Source of the DNA: Clostridia bacterium
GTDB taxonomy: Bacteria > Bacillota > Clostridia > Christensenellales > Aristaeellaceae
DNA: 64,000 bases
Assembly (NCBI GenBank): GCA_017469265.1
Contig: JAFUGS010000060.1
Span: 1-64,000, forward strand
Direction of reading: 5' to 3'
Below the pieces are notes generated by a model. That model made no database searches. It worked only from the letters and a program-made list of their open reading frames with translations, and was not told the origin of the DNA. Each line of letters begins with the position of its first letter. Position 1 is the first letter of the stretch. The position numbers and the translations under genes are program-made. Of the stretch, positions 1 to 7,327 are shown piece after piece.

Positions 1-23
1 CTAATGATGGCTTCAAAATCCAC
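1..23 (-). CDS. 5' end of an unidentified leftward gene
   Basis: A GTG codon on the minus strand at 23-21 is preceded by a strong AGGAGGT ribosome site (complement 31-37) with 7 bases between. The reading frame is open to the window edge and gives MDFEAII. That is too little to name a product. It lies just downstream of the hsdM remnant on the same strand, so another restriction-modification gene is possible, but this is inference from position only. Confidence 0.4.
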
Positions 24-96
24 GGCGAACACCTCCTCATAAATGTCTATGATTCAATATTCGGCATTGGATTTTGGGGTTCCTTTTGGTATTTTG

Positions 97-261
97 TTAC
101 ATTTTTGTTAAACTTTTTCGCGTGACTGAACAGTTACGAAAAATTAACCCCACAATCACCTGTCTGTAATCCGCAGCGGGAATATGTCCCCATAAGACGC
201 AAGCTGCATTCCAGAGCTGTTTTTCAAATCCAATGTTTGCTTGAGTCTTCTCTGTTGCCAT
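97..261 (-). pseudogene. hsdM: Truncated HsdM (type I restriction methylase) N-terminus
   Basis: The ORF reads MATEKTQANIGFEKQLWNAA and continues to VIVGLIF at residue 41. This is the characteristic N-terminal helical segment of type I DNA methylase subunit HsdM, which binds SAM and modifies adenines with HsdS. A GAGGTG ribosome site precedes the ATG. In intact HsdM the motif GLIF is followed by LKYISD-like residues and some 450 more. Here the next residues are RNCSVTRKSLTKM and then a stop, so homology breaks at about position 138 and only 54 residues remain. I read it as a deletion or insertion remnant. The family call rests on recognised N-terminal sequence, without alignment. Confidence 0.68.
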
Positions 262-473
262 TGAATTCACCTCGACTTTTCTTTTTCCTCAAAAGTCTAA
301 TGGAAAAGTTCCTTCAGCTTTTTGTAGTTCAACTTCAAAATAACTACAAAAAACCATTAAGCAGTATACCACAAAATATCCATCTTGAAAACATGTAAGC
401 ATTGCAATTGCTTATCTTCAGCGTTTTCTCATCCAATCATTTTAACCTTTCTGTGAAATAGGCAAAACCAAAC
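262..473. other. AT-rich leader upstream of the hsdM remnant, with an 11-bp inverted repeat
   Basis: No gene is visible. Positions 319-329 (TTTTTGTAGTT) and 342-352 (AACTACAAAAA) form a perfect inverted repeat around a 12-base spacer. On the minus strand a possible -10 box TATACT lies upstream of it at about 366-371. The repeat sits in what would be the 5' leader of hsdM, so it could be an operator, or a hairpin in the transcript. Base composition is clearly more AT-rich than the rest of the window. Confidence 0.4.
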
Positions 474-733
474 TCGCAAGCAGGGCAATTGTCGGACAAA
501 TTGCTGTTTGCTTGTTGGGGAACAACCTCCCCAATCCCCTGAGATTCGCGCACTGCGTTGCGCGAGCTGATCATCATGCTCCGCATGCTGATGTCCCTTA
601 AAGGCATCAAAGGGAAATCTGTTTTTCTCTTTGTGCCGATTAGCCACAGCGCTTTGCGCTGTGATCCGGGGTTTGGGGCGAAGCCTCCAACAAGCAAATT
701 GGCAGTTTCTGTACAGAACTGCCCTGCTTGCGA
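474..733. repeat. 260-bp palindrome-rich element with imperfect terminal inverted repeats
   Basis: The left end 474-518 and right end 687-733 are imperfect inverted repeats: both begin TCGCAAGCAGGGCA and end TTGCTTGTTGG when read inward. Each arm contains its own small hairpin, and the two hairpins differ in sequence while both still pair (GCAATTGTC/GACAAATTGC on the left, GGCAGTT/AACTGCC on the right). Between the ends lie further stems: CGCGCA/TGCGCG near 547-564, a CATCA/TGATG stem near 572-593, TCCCTT/AAGGGA near 594-615 and CACAGCGC/GCGCTGTG near 645-663. Short ORFs across it are unconvincing. It may be a miniature transposable element, a transfer or replication site, or a structured RNA. 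Confidence 0.5.
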
Positions 734-1109
734 ATTTTTTCTGAGAAAGTGACTTAAAACGCTTCAAAAATTACCTGCATATGTGAGGAGAAGAAAAAGT
801 CCTTGATTGAGGGCTACGCCTCTTCGGTAATGAGATTCCTTCTGCAGAGGGGGCTATCATTTTTCGCCTCTTAACAGGGGGTGTGTAGAAACCTTCCTCC
901 ACCGAACCGTCATCCAATCCCGGTGAATGTTCCGAAGAAGGGGCTACGATTTTTCGGCTTCTTATAGGATGTTGGTAAACACCCTCCCATCCGCTAAAGC
1001 TGTCATTCAGTCGCGATGAATGTTCCGAACAGCACTCGGCGGTACCACCCCTTCATCTTCATGATCGGACATGGGGATGAATCCTTACCGACACATTCAG
1101 GAGGAGAAA
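734..1109. repeat. Leader of the primase gene with 90-bp tandem direct repeats
   Basis: No gene is visible here. Two diverged copies of an approximately 90-base unit lie head to tail at 851-940 and 941-1030. Both start GGGGCTA, continue with a shared ATTTTTCG block, and end TGAATGTTCCGAA. A weaker partial copy (AGGGCTACGCCTCTTCGG) lies near 811-828. The repeats end about 80 bases upstream of the primase start. They could be binding sites for a replication protein, a structured leader RNA, or part of the element's origin. Confidence 0.55.
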
Positions 1110-1730
1110 ATGGAATCAATCTTCAAACGAGTGAAATCCTCAGTCACCCCAAAGCAGGCTGCAACGCGTTACGGTCTGAAAGTCCAGCGCGGCGATATCG
1201 CCTGCTGCCCGTTTCACAATGACCGTCATCCGTCGATGAAGCTGTACCCGGATCATTACCATTGTTTCAGCTGCAAGGCCACCGGAGATGTCATCAGCCT
1301 GACGGCCAGGCTTCTCCAAATGTCCCCTTATGCAGCGGCGAAGAAGCTGGAAAATGACTTTTGTTCCGACAGTCATCCTACGAAAGGTCCGGTGAAAGCA
1401 CATCCAAGGCAAAACGTTCTGCTGAATTCGGAGCAGCGCGATTGGCTCATTGGTGCCACGAACGTTCTTCAGAGCGTTCGCGATCAGCTGGAAGATCGCC
1501 GAATCATCTTTGCGCCAAGGACGCCGGAAGAGTATTTGGCCCCTGCCTTTGTCGAGGCCTGTCACCTGCAGCCCCGGGTTGAGTATCTGCTCGATCTGGC
1601 CTGCAGTCCGGATGACAAAGACCGGTTGTTCCTCATCACAGAATTCCGAAAGGAGGTCGGAAAGCTTGAACAGTCCATTCTCAGAAGAAGCGCTGAAGGA
1701 AATGGAAACAGTGCGAAACTGCCTGCTTAA
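1110..1730 (+). CDS. CHC2 zinc-finger primase-like protein of an integrative element
   Basis: This 206-residue protein carries the zinc-binding fold that lets DnaG-type primases recognise DNA. C33-P-F-H36 is followed by H-C52-F-S-C55, the CHC2 pattern (here Cys-His-Cys-Cys), with a downstream GDVISL segment typical of the family. It has no TOPRIM catalytic core, so it is far shorter than DnaG; such stand-alone fingers are common in phage satellites and integrative elements beside VapE proteins. The ATG at 1110 has an AGGAGG site at 1099-1104; an upstream in-frame ATG at 1071 lacks one. It overlaps the next gene and probably acts with it in replication of the excised element. Confidence 0.8.
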   Translation: MESIFKRVKSSVTPKQAATRYGLKVQRGDIACCPFHNDRHPSMKLYPDHYHCFSCKATGDVISLTARLLQMSPYAAAKKLENDFCSDSHPTKGPVKAHPRQNVLLNSEQRDWLIGATNVLQSVRDQLEDRRIIFAPRTPEEYLAPAFVEACHLQPRVEYLLDLACSPDDKDRLFLITEFRKEVGKLEQSILRRSAEGNGNSAKLPA

Positions 1731-2922
1731 ATCAGAGAAGGGCGGCGTTATCAACAACCTTCAGAACAGCCAGTTTGCCTTGGAAAACGATCCTACTATG
1801 AAAGGCGCCATCCAGAAGAATCTGCTTTCCGGTCAGATTGAAATCGTGAAACCCATGCTTTGGCGGCGGAACGGCCTGATGCTGACGGACACAGATCAGA
1901 GCAACATCGAACTGTTTCTGGAGAAAAACTACGGCCTGACCAATCAGCGGAAGATCGCCACAGCAGTGTCCATCGTCGCCAATGAACACCAGTATCATCC
2001 GATCCGGGATTATCTGATGGATCTCGAGTGGGATCAGACGCCTCGCGTTCGGTACGCGCTGCATCATTTCCTCGGCGCGGAAGTGACAGATTTCAACGAG
2101 GAGTGCCTGCGGGTTTTCATGCTGGGAGCAGCGGAGCGGGTTTTTCATCCCGGCAGCAAATTCGAGCTCATGCTCTGCCTTGTCGGCGGTCAGGGTGCGG
2201 GAAAATCTTCCTTCTTCCGGCTGCTGGCAGTACACGATGACTGGTTCTCCGATGATCTGAAGAAGCTGGATGACGAAAATATCTATCGGAAGCTGCAGGG
2301 GCACTGGATCATCGAGATGTCGGAAATGATCGCCACCGCCAACGCAAAAAGCATTGAGGAGATCAAGTCCTTCCTCTCCCGGCAGAAGGAAACCTACAAG
2401 GTGCCCTATGACAAGTACCCGGAAGACCGTCCCCGGCAATGTGTCTTTGCCGGCACAACCAACCGGCAGGATTTTCTCCCCAGGGACAGAACCGGGAACC
2501 GGCGCTTCCTGCCCGTGGCGGTATTCCCGGAAAACGCGGAACAGCATCCCCTGGAGAACGAGATCGCGTCACGCCGGTATATCGACCAGATGTGGGCCGA
2601 GATCATGGCGCAGTATCGCACCGGAAAGTACAGCCTTCACCTCTCCGCCGAATCCGAAAAGCTGCTTCGCGGACAGCAGCAGGACTTCACGCAGGAGGAT
2701 ACCCGAGCCGGTACGATCTTCTCCTTCTTTGAGGATTATCCCGGCGACCGGCTCTGCTCCAAGCAGATTTACAAGGAAGCTTTGGATCATCCCTATGACG
2801 AACCACAGGACTGGGAAACCCGGAACATCTGCGAAATCGTCAACACTGGCATCGCCAACGGAGATATCCAAGGGTGGAAGGCATTCAAGAGTCCCAAGCG
2901 GTTCGGGAAATACGGCACATAG
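1666..2922 (+). CDS. VapE-family (virulence-associated E) ATPase
   Basis: The 418-residue product matches the VapE/phage plasmid-primase P-loop family found in satellites and integrative elements, proposed to be replicative helicase-like ATPases. A Walker A motif GGQGAGKSS lies near residue 172, a Walker B-like WIIEMSE near 213, and a sensor-like GTTNRQDFL near 265. I chose TTG at 1666 because AAAGGAGG at 1649-1656 stands 9 bases before it; an ATG at 1702 has no comparable site and ORF codons further upstream look non-native. This start makes the gene overlap the primase by 65 bases, suggesting coupled translation. Function in element replication is inferred from family and neighbours. Confidence 0.85.
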   Translation: MNSPFSEEALKEMETVRNCLLKSEKGGVINNLQNSQFALENDPTMKGAIQKNLLSGQIEIVKPMLWRRNGLMLTDTDQSNIELFLEKNYGLTNQRKIATAVSIVANEHQYHPIRDYLMDLEWDQTPRVRYALHHFLGAEVTDFNEECLRVFMLGAAERVFHPGSKFELMLCLVGGQGAGKSSFFRLLAVHDDWFSDDLKKLDDENIYRKLQGHWIIEMSEMIATANAKSIEEIKSFLSRQKETYKVPYDKYPEDRPRQCVFAGTTNRQDFLPRDRTGNRRFLPVAVFPENAEQHPLENEIASRRYIDQMWAEIMAQYRTGKYSLHLSAESEKLLRGQQQDFTQEDTRAGTIFSFFEDYPGDRLCSKQIYKEALDHPYDEPQDWETRNICEIVNTGIANGDIQGWKAFKSPKRFGKYGT

Positions 2923-2937
2923 AAAGGCTGGGAGCGA

Positions 2938-3069
2938 ATGGAAACTGTCAACCGGGAGCAGAAAGAGAACGTCAACCGGGGGAAATCCGAGCAGCTCAGC
3001 TTTACCGTAGTGAAGGACGTTCCCGATCATCCCTGGGAGGAACAGCCCTCCGTTGACTTCTCCGGTTGA
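2938..3069 (+). CDS. Small hypothetical protein, 43 residues
   Basis: An ATG at 2938 opens a 43-residue hydrophilic frame (METVNREQKENVNRG at the N-terminus, PSVDFSG at the end), 15 bases after the VapE stop and with a GGGAG just upstream. The product has no recognisable domain. The frame runs through four copies of the GTCAAC/GTTGAC motif, two of them encoding the repeated VNRG/VNRE. It could be a real small gene of the element or only an open frame across a cis-acting repeat region. Confidence 0.4.
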   Translation: METVNREQKENVNRGKSEQLSFTVVKDVPDHPWEEQPSVDFSG

Positions 3070-3225
3070 CGGTTCGGTTGACGCCCTCTGTGCTTGTTTC
3101 TCAAGCTTTTCCTCTTCTTTGTCTACCTGTCAACTGTCAACTGAAAGGAAAAGAATAAAAAGGAGAAAAGAGCAGCGGATACACAGAAAGAGGTTTTCTT
3201 TCCCGGTTGACAGGGGCCGGTTGAC
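2947..3225. repeat. Array of nine GTCAAC/GTTGAC motifs
   Basis: The hexamer occurs on one strand or the other at 2947, 2971, 3052, 3065, 3077, 3129, 3136, 3206 and 3220. Six copies extend to GTCAACCGG or its complement CCGGTTGAC (or one base short of it). The first two copies face one way and most later ones the other. The 222 bases from 3070 to 3291 hold no convincing gene. Such dense short repeats beside primase and VapE genes resemble protein-binding iterons of an origin, though no protein or origin has been shown here. Confidence 0.5.
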
Positions 3226-3291
3226 ATTCACGAATTGTACCCCCAATGAAAGAAACGAACATCAAAAAAGACCAGAAAGGAAATTGACACC

Positions 3292-3615
3292 ATGAACAGC
3301 AATCTGTATACTCTGGAACAGGTTCAGGAGATCCTGGAGCTGGTGCAGAAGTACGGGGTAAACCCGGCGCATCTGACTCGGAATTCCGAACCGTCGAACA
3401 TTGAAAACAGCATAATTTCTCAACAGCCATCGCAAGAAACCAAACTGACCCTGTCCGTCCGGGAAGCCGCCGCGCTGATCGGCATCAGCAAGGAAAAAGT
3501 CTACGAACTGATCAACGACGGAGAACTCCCCGCCATCCACATCGGACCGAAACGGGTAATCCCGTGGCAGGCGATCCTGGACTGGGTCGAGAAAGGAATG
3601 AATCACGATGGCTAA
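3292..3615 (+). CDS. xis: Excisionase-type HTH protein
   Basis: The product has 107 residues. Its C-terminal half (about residues 48-100: LSVREAAALIGISKEKVYEL, then a wing ending in IPWQAILDW) is the MerR-like helix-turn-helix of excisionase/HTH_17 proteins, which bend DNA to steer integrase toward excision. The N-terminal half (YTLEQVQEILELVQKYGV) is a helical extension. A GAAAGGAA ribosome site precedes the ATG. The gene overlaps the integrase by 8 bases, the usual xis-int coupling of Tn916-like and Gram-positive integrative elements. Confidence 0.85.
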   Translation: MNSNLYTLEQVQEILELVQKYGVNPAHLTRNSEPSNIENSIISQQPSQETKLTLSVREAAALIGISKEKVYELINDGELPAIHIGPKRVIPWQAILDWVEKGMNHDG

Positions 3616-4741
3616 AAAACGCGCAAATGGAGAAGGTACCATCCGCAAACGCGGAGAAAACTGCTGGGAGGCCCGCTACTGCTATGAAGGCAAGCGGCAT
3701 TCCCTGTTCGCCAAGTCCCAGAAGGAAGCCCGGAAGCTTCTGACCGAGGCCATGGCTTCCATCGATTCCGGCGATTATCTGGAGGAAACGGAAATCACCG
3801 TGGGCCAGTGGATGCAGACCTGGAGCCGTGATTTTCTGGGAAACATCAAATCCAGCACCGCTGTTGGCTACGTAGGCATGGCGAACAATCACATCGTTCC
3901 CCTCCTGGGGAAAGTGAAGATGAAGGATCTGCAGGTGCTGACCGTGCAGCGGTTCTACAACCGGCTGCGGGAAGGCGGCATGAATCCCAAAACCATCCGC
4001 AATGTACACGGCGTGCTCCACAAAGCGCTGGATGTGGCTGTACGGGTGGGATACCTGAAGAAAAATCCGGCGGCCAACGCGATCCTGCCCCGGGTGGAAC
4101 AGGAAGAAGTGAATCCGCTGGACAAGCCGGAGCTGGCCTGCCTGCTGAAATCCATTCAGGGGCATGAACATGAGGTGCTGATCAACACGGCCGTCTTCAC
4201 CGGCATGAGATCCGGGGAACTGCTGGGGCTCACCTGGGATTGCGTAGACTTTGACAACGGTATCATCCATGTGAAAAAGCAGCTGATGAATTCCCGGAAA
4301 AAGGGCATCAGCTACCAGTACGGAACGCCGAAGAACGGGAAAGCCCGCTCCATCGCCCCCGCACCCTTCCTGATGAAGATGCTGAAAGCGCACAAGGAAG
4401 CGCAGGAGGCAAGGAAGCAGGAACTGGGGCCCGCCTGGAACGAAGGCAAGTTTCCAAACCTGGTATTCACTCACTATGACGGCAGTCACCTGAGTCAGCC
4501 CAGCGTCTGGAAGATTTTTCAGAAAATGCTGAATGCGGCAGGGCTCCCGCCCCACCGGTTTCACGATTTGCGGCACACCTTCGTTGTCGCTGCACTGCAG
4601 GCCGGAGACGATCTGAAGACCGTCTCCGCCAACGCGGGCCATTACTCTGTCGCCTTCACCCTGGATCGTTACGGACACTTCACCGACACCATGCGGCTGA
4701 AGAGCGCCAGCAACATGGAGGCCTTCCATGACAGCCTGTAA
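3608..4741 (+). CDS. int: Tyrosine recombinase integrase (Tn916/phage type)
   Basis: This 377-residue enzyme catalyses site-specific integration and excision of the element. Catalytic residues are all visible: R201 in TGMRSGELLGL, H319-D-L-R322, H345 in AGHYS and the nucleophile Y355 in DRYGHF. The N-terminus (GEGTIRKRGENCWEARY, about residues 8-24) resembles the three-stranded arm-DNA-binding domain of Tn916 Int, followed by a core-binding SAM-like domain at about 60-150. It overlaps xis upstream. The presumed attachment site lies just downstream. No relaxase or mobilisation gene is visible in the window. Confidence 0.93.
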   Translation: MAKKRANGEGTIRKRGENCWEARYCYEGKRHSLFAKSQKEARKLLTEAMASIDSGDYLEETEITVGQWMQTWSRDFLGNIKSSTAVGYVGMANNHIVPLLGKVKMKDLQVLTVQRFYNRLREGGMNPKTIRNVHGVLHKALDVAVRVGYLKKNPAANAILPRVEQEEVNPLDKPELACLLKSIQGHEHEVLINTAVFTGMRSGELLGLTWDCVDFDNGIIHVKKQLMNSRKKGISYQYGTPKNGKARSIAPAPFLMKMLKAHKEAQEARKQELGPAWNEGKFPNLVFTHYDGSHLSQPSVWKIFQKMLNAAGLPPHRFHDLRHTFVVAALQAGDDLKTVSANAGHYSVAFTLDRYGHFTDTMRLKSASNMEAFHDSL

Positions 4742-4761
4742 GAAAAAGCCGCTCGAAAGGC

Positions 4762-4852
4762 GGTTGGGCCATGGTTGGGCCATACAGGCCAAAACAGAAG
4801 CTGAGACCGTTGATTTACAACGGTCTCAGATGTGCGGGAAACAGGACTTGAA
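4762..4852. other. Probable attachment-site region at the integrase end
   Basis: After the integrase stop come two abutting copies of GGTTGGGCCAT (4762-4772 and 4773-4783), resembling integrase arm sites. A perfect 12-bp stem follows, CTGAGACCGTTG/CAACGGTCTCAG (4801-4829, loop ATTTA). Bases 4831-4852, read on the minus strand, give TTCAAGTCCTGTTTCCCGCA then CA. From memory of Clostridia tRNA-Leu genes this matches the T-loop to acceptor end. The expected tRNA body to its right (T-stem, variable arm) is absent. Integration at the 3' end of tRNA-Leu, or a secondary site carrying only the core, would explain it. Confidence 0.55.
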
Positions 4853-4882
4853 ACTGATGCGAAAGGGAACGGAAGAGAAGCT

Positions 4883-5815
4883 ATGGATAAGCTTTTTGGA
4901 GTGCTGAAGGTGGTTTTGCCGGTGGTGGTGATCCTCCTCTGCGGCGTGCTGGTGCGGAGAAGGAGAATCATGACGGCGGAGGGGATGAATCAGCTGAAGA
5001 GTCTGCTTGTAAAAGTTTGCCTTCCCTGTCTGATTCTGGGTACTTTCTATAAAATGTCCTTTACGGGCCGGGAAATGGCGGCGTTTTTTACCATGAGCGG
5101 AACGACGCTGGTGACGTTTCTGCTGGGTCTGGCAGCTTGCAGGCTGCTGAGAATCAGGCAGCGCACCGCTCCGTGGATGTGTACGACCATCGAGGGCGGC
5201 AGCGTGGGCTATGCTCTGTTTATCCTGCTGTTCGGTCAGGAGAATCTCTTCCATATTGGTTTGCTGGACGCGGGAAACGCGTTGATTCAGTGGACGCTGG
5301 TCATGACGATGCTGGCCGTCTCCGGAGGGGAGAAGAAGACGCCCGGAGAAATCGTGAAAACGATGGTCAGCCCGGTTAATACAGCTGTCCTGGCCGGGCT
5401 GATCCTCAGTATGACGGGAATCGGGCCGCGCCTCGCATCCACCCGGGCAGGGGAGACCCTGGAATCGGTGCTGAATTTTGTGGGTTCCCCTGTGAGCGCG
5501 CTGATTATGCTGTCCGTGGGCTTTGGACTCAGCTTTGAAGGAATCAACTGGAAGGAAATGATGCAGACGGCGGGAGTCCGTGCTTCGATTTCAGCGGTGA
5601 TTGGCGTGATTGTCTGCATCGCCATGAGGAACCTGTTCCCGGACGACCCGATGTATCTCGGCGCCGCGCTCATCTTCTTCATTTGTCCGCCCACCTATGT
5701 TTATACCATGTATGCCCGCGATGAAAAAGAAAACGCTTATATCAGCGGCTTTCTGGCTTTCTATACCCTTCTGACCGTCGCCGCGTTTGTTGTTGTGGCC
5801 GCAGTGAGCGTATAG
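4883..5815 (+). CDS. AEC-family (auxin efflux carrier-like) permease
   Basis: A 310-residue integral membrane protein with about ten hydrophobic segments, the size and pattern of the AEC/membrane transport protein family (e.g. MleP/MdcF-type carboxylate transporters). The N-terminus MDKLFGVLKVVLPVVVILLC runs into LVRRRRIMTAEGMNQL and a first-half LPCLILGTFYKM segment typical of the family. The ATG at 4883 follows GGAAGAGAAG; an in-frame upstream ATG at 4832 lies inside the attachment-site core and is not used in my call. The substrate cannot be read from sequence. This is the first gene right of the mobile element. Confidence 0.85.
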   Translation: MDKLFGVLKVVLPVVVILLCGVLVRRRRIMTAEGMNQLKSLLVKVCLPCLILGTFYKMSFTGREMAAFFTMSGTTLVTFLLGLAACRLLRIRQRTAPWMCTTIEGGSVGYALFILLFGQENLFHIGLLDAGNALIQWTLVMTMLAVSGGEKKTPGEIVKTMVSPVNTAVLAGLILSMTGIGPRLASTRAGETLESVLNFVGSPVSALIMLSVGFGLSFEGINWKEMMQTAGVRASISAVIGVIVCIAMRNLFPDDPMYLGAALIFFICPPTYVYTMYARDEKENAYISGFLAFYTLLTVAAFVVVAAVSV

Positions 5816-5838
5816 CAGCGGACAAAGTGGCATAAAGA

Positions 5839-5870
5839 ACGCGCTCCCGAAGGCGGAAGCGCGTGTTTTT
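5839..5870 (+). terminator. Intrinsic terminator after the AEC gene
   Basis: ACGCGCT pairs with AGCGCGT around an inner CCG/CGG stem, followed by GTTTTT. It lies between convergent genes and ends 7 bases before the GH27 stop. Confidence 0.7.
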
Positions 5871-5876
5871 GAGTGC

Positions 5877-7127
5877 TCAGGAAATCAGGAACACCGCCGC
5901 GTCATGGGGCGGAAGCGCGGCGGATAGGCTTTGGGTGCCTTCCACCGTCCGACCGCTCCACAGCTCCCGGGCGGCGCCGATGGTTTCCCGCTCCAGAGCT
6001 TCGGCGGGAACCGAGACGGTTCTTTCCGCCTCACTCAGGTTAAACAGGGCTACATAGCAGCCCTGGCCATCCTTCCGGGGGGCCAGCCAGACGCTTTCCT
6101 CCTCCGTGGTTTTCAGGGGATGGGCGGACCAGCTTTCCTTTTCCATGGCCAGCACCTCCGCTTTCGTCAGCAGATCCAGGGTGAAGGCGTCGTTTTTCGT
6201 CATTTCGCCTCCGATCATCAGGGGGGAGCGCATGACGCACCAGAGGGTCATCATCGTCCGCAGCTCCGCGGGGGTAAACCTGGTCCAGCTGTCCGGATCC
6301 TCGCACTGGCGCAGGGCTCCCAGGGGCAGCATGTCCGCGTCCGGCCAGTGGCCCGGCGCCGCGTGGACGCACCATTTTTCCGCCCGCTCGAACATGCCCT
6401 TCAGCAGCCGCCACTCGTCCCAGAAATCATCGGTGATGCGCCACATGTTTGCCCAGGCCTTCAGATGCTCCGCCTGCTCCAGCGGCGCGGGGCCGGGACT
6501 CAGGCTCAGCACCATGTCCCTGCCGGACTTCCGGCAGGCCTGGGAAATCACTTCGATCTCCTTCCGGCAGTGGGGATACTCCCGGGCGATGTCGTCGCAC
6601 TTGACGAAATCCACGCCCCACTGGGCGTACAGCCGGAAAATGCTGTCGTAATAATCCTGGGCGGCGGGTTCCTCACAGCGGAGCCCGTACATGTCCGGAT
6701 TCCAGGCACAGACGGAATGGGGGTTGGCCGCCTGATGGCAGCCAAAGGCGCTGCCCTCGATGGGCAGATGCCGGTGGGCCGCCTCCCGGGGCAGGCCCCG
6801 CATGATGTGGATGCCGAACTTCAGCCCCATGGCATGCAGCTGGTCCGCCAGGGGACGGAAGCCCTTTCCTCCCGCGGCGCTGGGGAAGCGGTTTTCCGCC
6901 GGAATCAGCCGGCCGAAGGCGTCCGTGTTCAGGGTGGAGAAGGGCTGATACTCGTGGTTGACGGCCGTGGGGGAGGACCACTGGATGTCCACCACCACAT
7001 ATTCCCAGCTGAAGGGCTTCAGGTGTTCCGCCATGTAGCGGGCGTTCCGCAGCACCTGTTCCTCCGTCACGGCGGCGCCGTAGCAATCCCAGCTGTTCCA
7101 GCCCATGGGGGGCGTCTGTGCGATCAT
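5877..7127 (-). CDS. GH27 alpha-galactosidase-type glycoside hydrolase
   Basis: The 416-residue product opens with TPPMGWNSWDCYG, the hallmark of GH27 (alpha-galactosidase/alpha-N-acetylgalactosaminidase). The predicted nucleophile is D178 in FVKCDD and the acid/base is D233 or D234 in RITDDFWDEW; WPDADMLPLG is also typical. No signal peptide is seen, so it probably hydrolyses imported oligosaccharides in the cytoplasm. A C-terminal beta domain spans about residues 320-416. The ATG has an AGAGGAGG site. Specificity between alpha-galactose and other sugars is not certain: the family motif KYDNC reads KCDDI here. It appears monocistronic. Confidence 0.88.
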   Translation of the reverse strand: MIAQTPPMGWNSWDCYGAAVTEEQVLRNARYMAEHLKPFSWEYVVVDIQWSSPTAVNHEYQPFSTLNTDAFGRLIPAENRFPSAAGGKGFRPLADQLHAMGLKFGIHIMRGLPREAAHRHLPIEGSAFGCHQAANPHSVCAWNPDMYGLRCEEPAAQDYYDSIFRLYAQWGVDFVKCDDIAREYPHCRKEIEVISQACRKSGRDMVLSLSPGPAPLEQAEHLKAWANMWRITDDFWDEWRLLKGMFERAEKWCVHAAPGHWPDADMLPLGALRQCEDPDSWTRFTPAELRTMMTLWCVMRSPLMIGGEMTKNDAFTLDLLTKAEVLAMEKESWSAHPLKTTEEESVWLAPRKDGQGCYVALFNLSEAERTVSVPAEALERETIGAARELWSGRTVEGTQSLSAALPPHDAAVFLIS

Positions 7128-7155
7128 TTGTGAAAACCTCCTCTTTCTGAAAAAA

Positions 7156-7190
7156 CGTTTCTTTTATGGAAACGCTGATTGATTCGAATC
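7156..7190. promoter_or_regulatory. Palindromes upstream of the GH27 gene
   Basis: CGTTTC (7156-7161) and GAAACG (7169-7174) form an inverted repeat with a 7-base spacer, and GATTCGAATC at 7181-7190 is a perfect palindrome. Both lie within 65 bases upstream of the start codon, where a repressor of LacI/GalR or similar type could bind. The rest of the interval to 7327 holds only a GC-rich hairpin GGCCGCCC/GGGCGGCC (7259-7277). Confidence 0.4.
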
Positions 7191-7327
7191 AGGGTGAAAG
7201 CATTCAGTCTGCTTCGTCGATTTGAAAGTGTTTTTGCGTTCCACAACCTCAACCGACGCGGCCGCCCACCGGGCGGCCGGTTTGCTTCGGCTGGCCTCAC
7301 AGCCGATGATATTTCCGTTCTTTTTTT

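Noticed and set aside
429..767. Short ORFs across the palindrome-rich element
   Set aside because: The frames read through hairpins and differ on both strands without ribosome sites; structure explains the sequence better.
1071..1109. Longer primase start at 1071
   Set aside because: The ATG at 1110 has an ideal AGGAGG site while 1071 has none, and the added residues do not resemble the family.
4831..4852. A complete tRNA-Leu gene at the element end
   Set aside because: Only the 3' 22 bases match; anticodon and D arms are absent on the right side.
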